DNA of 64,000 bases from Alphaproteobacteria bacterium (GTDB lineage: Bacteria > Pseudomonadota > Alphaproteobacteria > MPNO01 > UBA830). The first letter of the stretch is position 1; every line of letters begins with the position of its first letter. Below are positions 61,508 through 64,000 of the stretch, piece after piece. Under the pieces are notes generated by a model. The model had not been told where the DNA came from and ran no database searches. It saw nothing but the letters and a program-made list of their open reading frames with translations. The position numbers were made by a program, and so were the translations under genes. The stretch is from assembly GCA_022822405.1 (NCBI GenBank), contig JAJEBT010000097.1:37850-101849 (forward strand). Direction: 5' to 3'.

Positions 61508-62194
61508 TCAGAGCCCGAGCAATTCCGGCAATTCGGTAAGCGTCGTTATTTCGGCTTGCGGCCCCGCCGGCAGGTGCTCGGGCAGTTGCCCTCCACGATT
61601 GACCCAGACGCTGAGAAAGCCGAACGAGGCGGCGCCGTGTGCATCCCACGCGTTCGAGGACTGGAAGGCGATCTGGCTAGCGGGTACCTTCAACCGATCG
61701 GTTGCGAGCTGATAGACCGATGGGTGGGGCTTGAAGATACCAACGCTCTGCACCGAGAGAATTTCATCGAGCAGCCCGTATATGCCCGCGCTCTTGGCGG
61801 CGCTGATCAGCATCGAGACATCCCCGTTTGAAAGGATCGCCGTTTTCTTGCCCGACTCCTTGAGGCGGGTGAGGGTGTCGGCGACTTCCGGAAAGGAAGA
61901 CAGCTGCAGGTAGAGTTCCATGAGCCGGCTGCGCAGGGCGGGATCGGTGAGGCCGACACGCTTCATGGCGTAGTCAAGCGCATTGCCCGTTATCTCCCAG
62001 AAATCGGCGTGCCGTCCCATGAGGCTGTGCAACCATGTGTATTGAAGCTGACGCTCGCGCCAGATCACCGACAGCTCCCGGGTCTTGTCGTCGAGTTTGT
62101 CCCTTGCCTGCTCGGCAGGGGAATGAATGTCGAACAGGGTGCCGTACGCGTCGAAAACACAGGCTTGGACATCGTCGAATCTCGAATCCGGCAT
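61508..62194 (-). CDS. Haloacid dehalogenase, type II
   Basis: VQACVFDAYGTLFDIHSPAEQ; KTAILSNGDVSMLISAAKSAGIYGLLDEILSVQSVGIFKPHPSVYQLA; FQSSNAWDAHGAASFGFLSVWVNR. Confidence 0.93.
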   Translation of the reverse strand: MPDSRFDDVQACVFDAYGTLFDIHSPAEQARDKLDDKTRELSVIWRERQLQYTWLHSLMGRHADFWEITGNALDYAMKRVGLTDPALRSRLMELYLQLSSFPEVADTLTRLKESGKKTAILSNGDVSMLISAAKSAGIYGLLDEILSVQSVGIFKPHPSVYQLATDRLKVPASQIAFQSSNAWDAHGAASFGFLSVWVNRGGQLPEHLPAGPQAEITTLTELPELLGL

Positions 62195-62688
62195 CGAATT
62201 TCCTCTCAGGCAACTGTTCCGGGAAGCAACGGCCCATGCAACTGCCCCCGGCTCGCCATGGCAACCGGAGGAGGCAGCATCACGAGACTGCACCGCTGGC
62301 GAAAGAGCTGCGGCTCTCGATACGCGTCCAGAGTGTTGGTCCCCGATCAGCAGAAAACCATACACGTCGGACGCTATCACGGGCAACCGGGTTTTCGAGA
62401 GCGTACATATGGTCCCTGTCCCGGCAGGAGTCCCGTGCGCGGCGGCCGCGGTCTACCGCCAGAAGCGACCGGTATCGTTGCGAGAGGATGCTCGTCAGCG
62501 ATCAAGGTAGGAACAGGCCGGAGTATGCCCGCACGCGTGGTTTCGGGCTGTGTGGCTGGTCAACGGTTCTGTCATGGCTCTGATTTCCCGGCTCGTGATT
62601 TCCGGGATCCGGAGCGCGTTCGGAAAACTTCAAAACCCGGTCCGCTGTCCAGCTTGATCGTTCCGTGGCCAGCAGCTAGCATCTTCCC

Positions 62689-63534
62689 ATGACCGGCTTC
62701 ACGCTTCACAAGCTGCACAGATCGCTTGGCGCTGAAGTGCGCGGCCTTGATCTTGCGCAACCGCTTGATCCGACGACGCGCGATGCCTTGATTGAGGCTT
62801 GGCTTGAACACATGGTTCTGCTGTTCCGGGGCCAGGAGCTGTCGCCGGAGACGCAACGGCGGTTCTGCGAGAATTTCGGGCCGCTCGGCGAACGGTCGCG
62901 CAAGGCGGATGATCGGCCCGAGGGTGCTGGCGTAGAGCATGAGATGCTCGTCACGAACGTGCGCAGGGACGGGGTTCCCATCGGCTCCCTGCCGGATGGT
63001 GAGATGTATTTCCACCACGACAAGTGCTATGTGCCTGTGCCGGATTGGGGCACCATGCTGTACGCGATGGTGGTCACCGATACCGGCGGTCATACGCTGT
63101 TCGCCAACATGTGCGAAGCTCTCGAGACCCTGCCCGACGATCTCAGAAGTACGATAGACGGGCGCCGAGTTCTCCACATGTACAAGTATCATCCCACGGA
63201 ACGTGTCGAACTTGAGGACGACATCGGGCGCCATGACCATTGCTGGCAGCCGGCAGTGGTGACTCACCCAAGAAGCGGGCGGCGGGCGCTCTATATCAAC
63301 GAATTGATGACGGCCCTGATCGATGGCTACAGCGAGGAGGAAAGCTGCGGGATTCGTGATGCGCTGATGGCCCATGTAAGGTCCGCCAACGTCATCTACG
63401 AGCATAAATGGAAGAAGGGCGACCTCGTGATGTGGGACAACTGGTGCACCATGCATGCCCGAACGGATTTTCCGCCCGAGCAGACCAGAATGCTCCGGAG
63501 ATACACGATCCGGGGACAGGCCTTGACGGCGTGA
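62689..63534 (+). CDS. TauD/TfdA family Fe(II)/2-oxoglutarate-dependent dioxygenase
   Basis: LHRSLGAEVRGLDLAQPLDPTTRDALIEAWLEHMVLLFRGQ; MYFHHDKCY; LVMWDNWCTMHARTDF. Confidence 0.93.
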   Translation: MTGFTLHKLHRSLGAEVRGLDLAQPLDPTTRDALIEAWLEHMVLLFRGQELSPETQRRFCENFGPLGERSRKADDRPEGAGVEHEMLVTNVRRDGVPIGSLPDGEMYFHHDKCYVPVPDWGTMLYAMVVTDTGGHTLFANMCEALETLPDDLRSTIDGRRVLHMYKYHPTERVELEDDIGRHDHCWQPAVVTHPRSGRRALYINELMTALIDGYSEEESCGIRDALMAHVRSANVIYEHKWKKGDLVMWDNWCTMHARTDFPPEQTRMLRRYTIRGQALTA

Positions 63535-63594
63535 GCGGGCAGGCAGGGATTCCCGCGGCCCGGGGGTGTTTCCCGGAGGGCGAAAGGGCAAGTG

Positions 63595-64000
63595 ATGCCG
63601 CGTATTCTCAGTGATGGGCAGGTCGAAGACTACCGCTCCAGGGGTTTCGTGTTTCCCGTACGCGCGCTGACACCTGACGAAGCATCTGCCGCGACCGCGA
63701 AGGTGGAAGCCTTCGAAGCCGAATATGGCTGCGAGGCTCAGCAGAAACTGGCGTTCAAAGCGCATCTGCCCTTCAGGTGGCTGAACGACATCATACGCCA
63801 CCCGCGCATCCTAGACGCGGTCGAGGATGTCATCGGTCCCGACATCCTGTGCTGGGGGACGGCGTTTTTCCAGAAGAATGCACACGACCCCCGTTTCGTG
63901 TCATGGCATCAGGACAAGTTCTATTACGGCCTCGAGCCGTCCGAAACTTGCACAGCCTGGCTTGCGTTTACGCCCAGTACCCTGGAATCGGGATGCGTCC
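63595..64000 (+). CDS. Phytanoyl-CoA dioxygenase family protein, partial (runs off window)
   Basis: MPRILSDGQVEDYRSRGFVFPVRALTPDEASAATAKVEAFE...FVSWHQDKFYYGLEPSETCTAWLAFTPSTLESGC. Confidence 0.88.
   Translation, partial: MPRILSDGQVEDYRSRGFVFPVRALTPDEASAATAKVEAFEAEYGCEAQQKLAFKAHLPFRWLNDIIRHPRILDAVEDVIGPDILCWGTAFFQKNAHDPRFVSWHQDKFYYGLEPSETCTAWLAFTPSTLESGCV

Overview
High-GC (alphaproteobacteria-like) chromosomal window dominated by catabolic and accessory metabolism. I support about 58 CDSs, one tRNA-Gly(CCC), one ParDE-type toxin-antitoxin pair and several hairpins or operator-like sites. Main blocks, left to right: class V aminotransferase (partial) and FMN monooxygenase; a branched-chain-amino-acid-type ABC transporter with a fused LivM-LivG polypeptide; cytochrome c' convergent with a cytochrome b561-like gene; three GSTs and an HpcH-type aldolase; TPP enzyme, carboxymuconolactone-decarboxylase family protein, enoyl-CoA hydratase, acyl-CoA synthetase and Rieske oxygenase; cold-shock protein; a TrmO-like/YrdC-like pair; aminotransferase; LLM flavin enzyme with MarR; alpha/beta hydrolase; FAH-family hydrolase; ParDE; a leucine-degradation-type cluster (acyl-CoA dehydrogenase, mccB, mccA) interrupted by leuCD-like genes; a SWIM-SNF2 helicase next to recA-alaS; a conserved-looking protein of unknown function; LOG-family protein; adenylate-forming enzyme; TauE; an arylsulfotransferase-like gene coupled to a CoA-transferase; ChaC-like protein; an SDR/methyltransferase/aldolase run; a tightly coupled operon FAH / DUF120 (archaeal CTP-dependent riboflavin-kinase-like) / enolase-superfamily / FAH; ammonium transporter; amidohydrolase/small protein/Rieske cluster; threonine dehydratase-like; haloacid dehalogenase; and two Fe(II)/2OG dioxygenases at the right edge. 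The observations most worth follow-up are the DUF120 protein in the FAH/enolase operon, the TrmO+YrdC pair, the SWIM-SNF2 helicase with an uncharacterised C-terminal region beside recA, leuCD paralogs inside the leucine-degradation cluster, the arylsulfotransferase without an obvious signal peptide, and the unknown ORF after alaS. All assignments are from reading the sequence; no searches were run.
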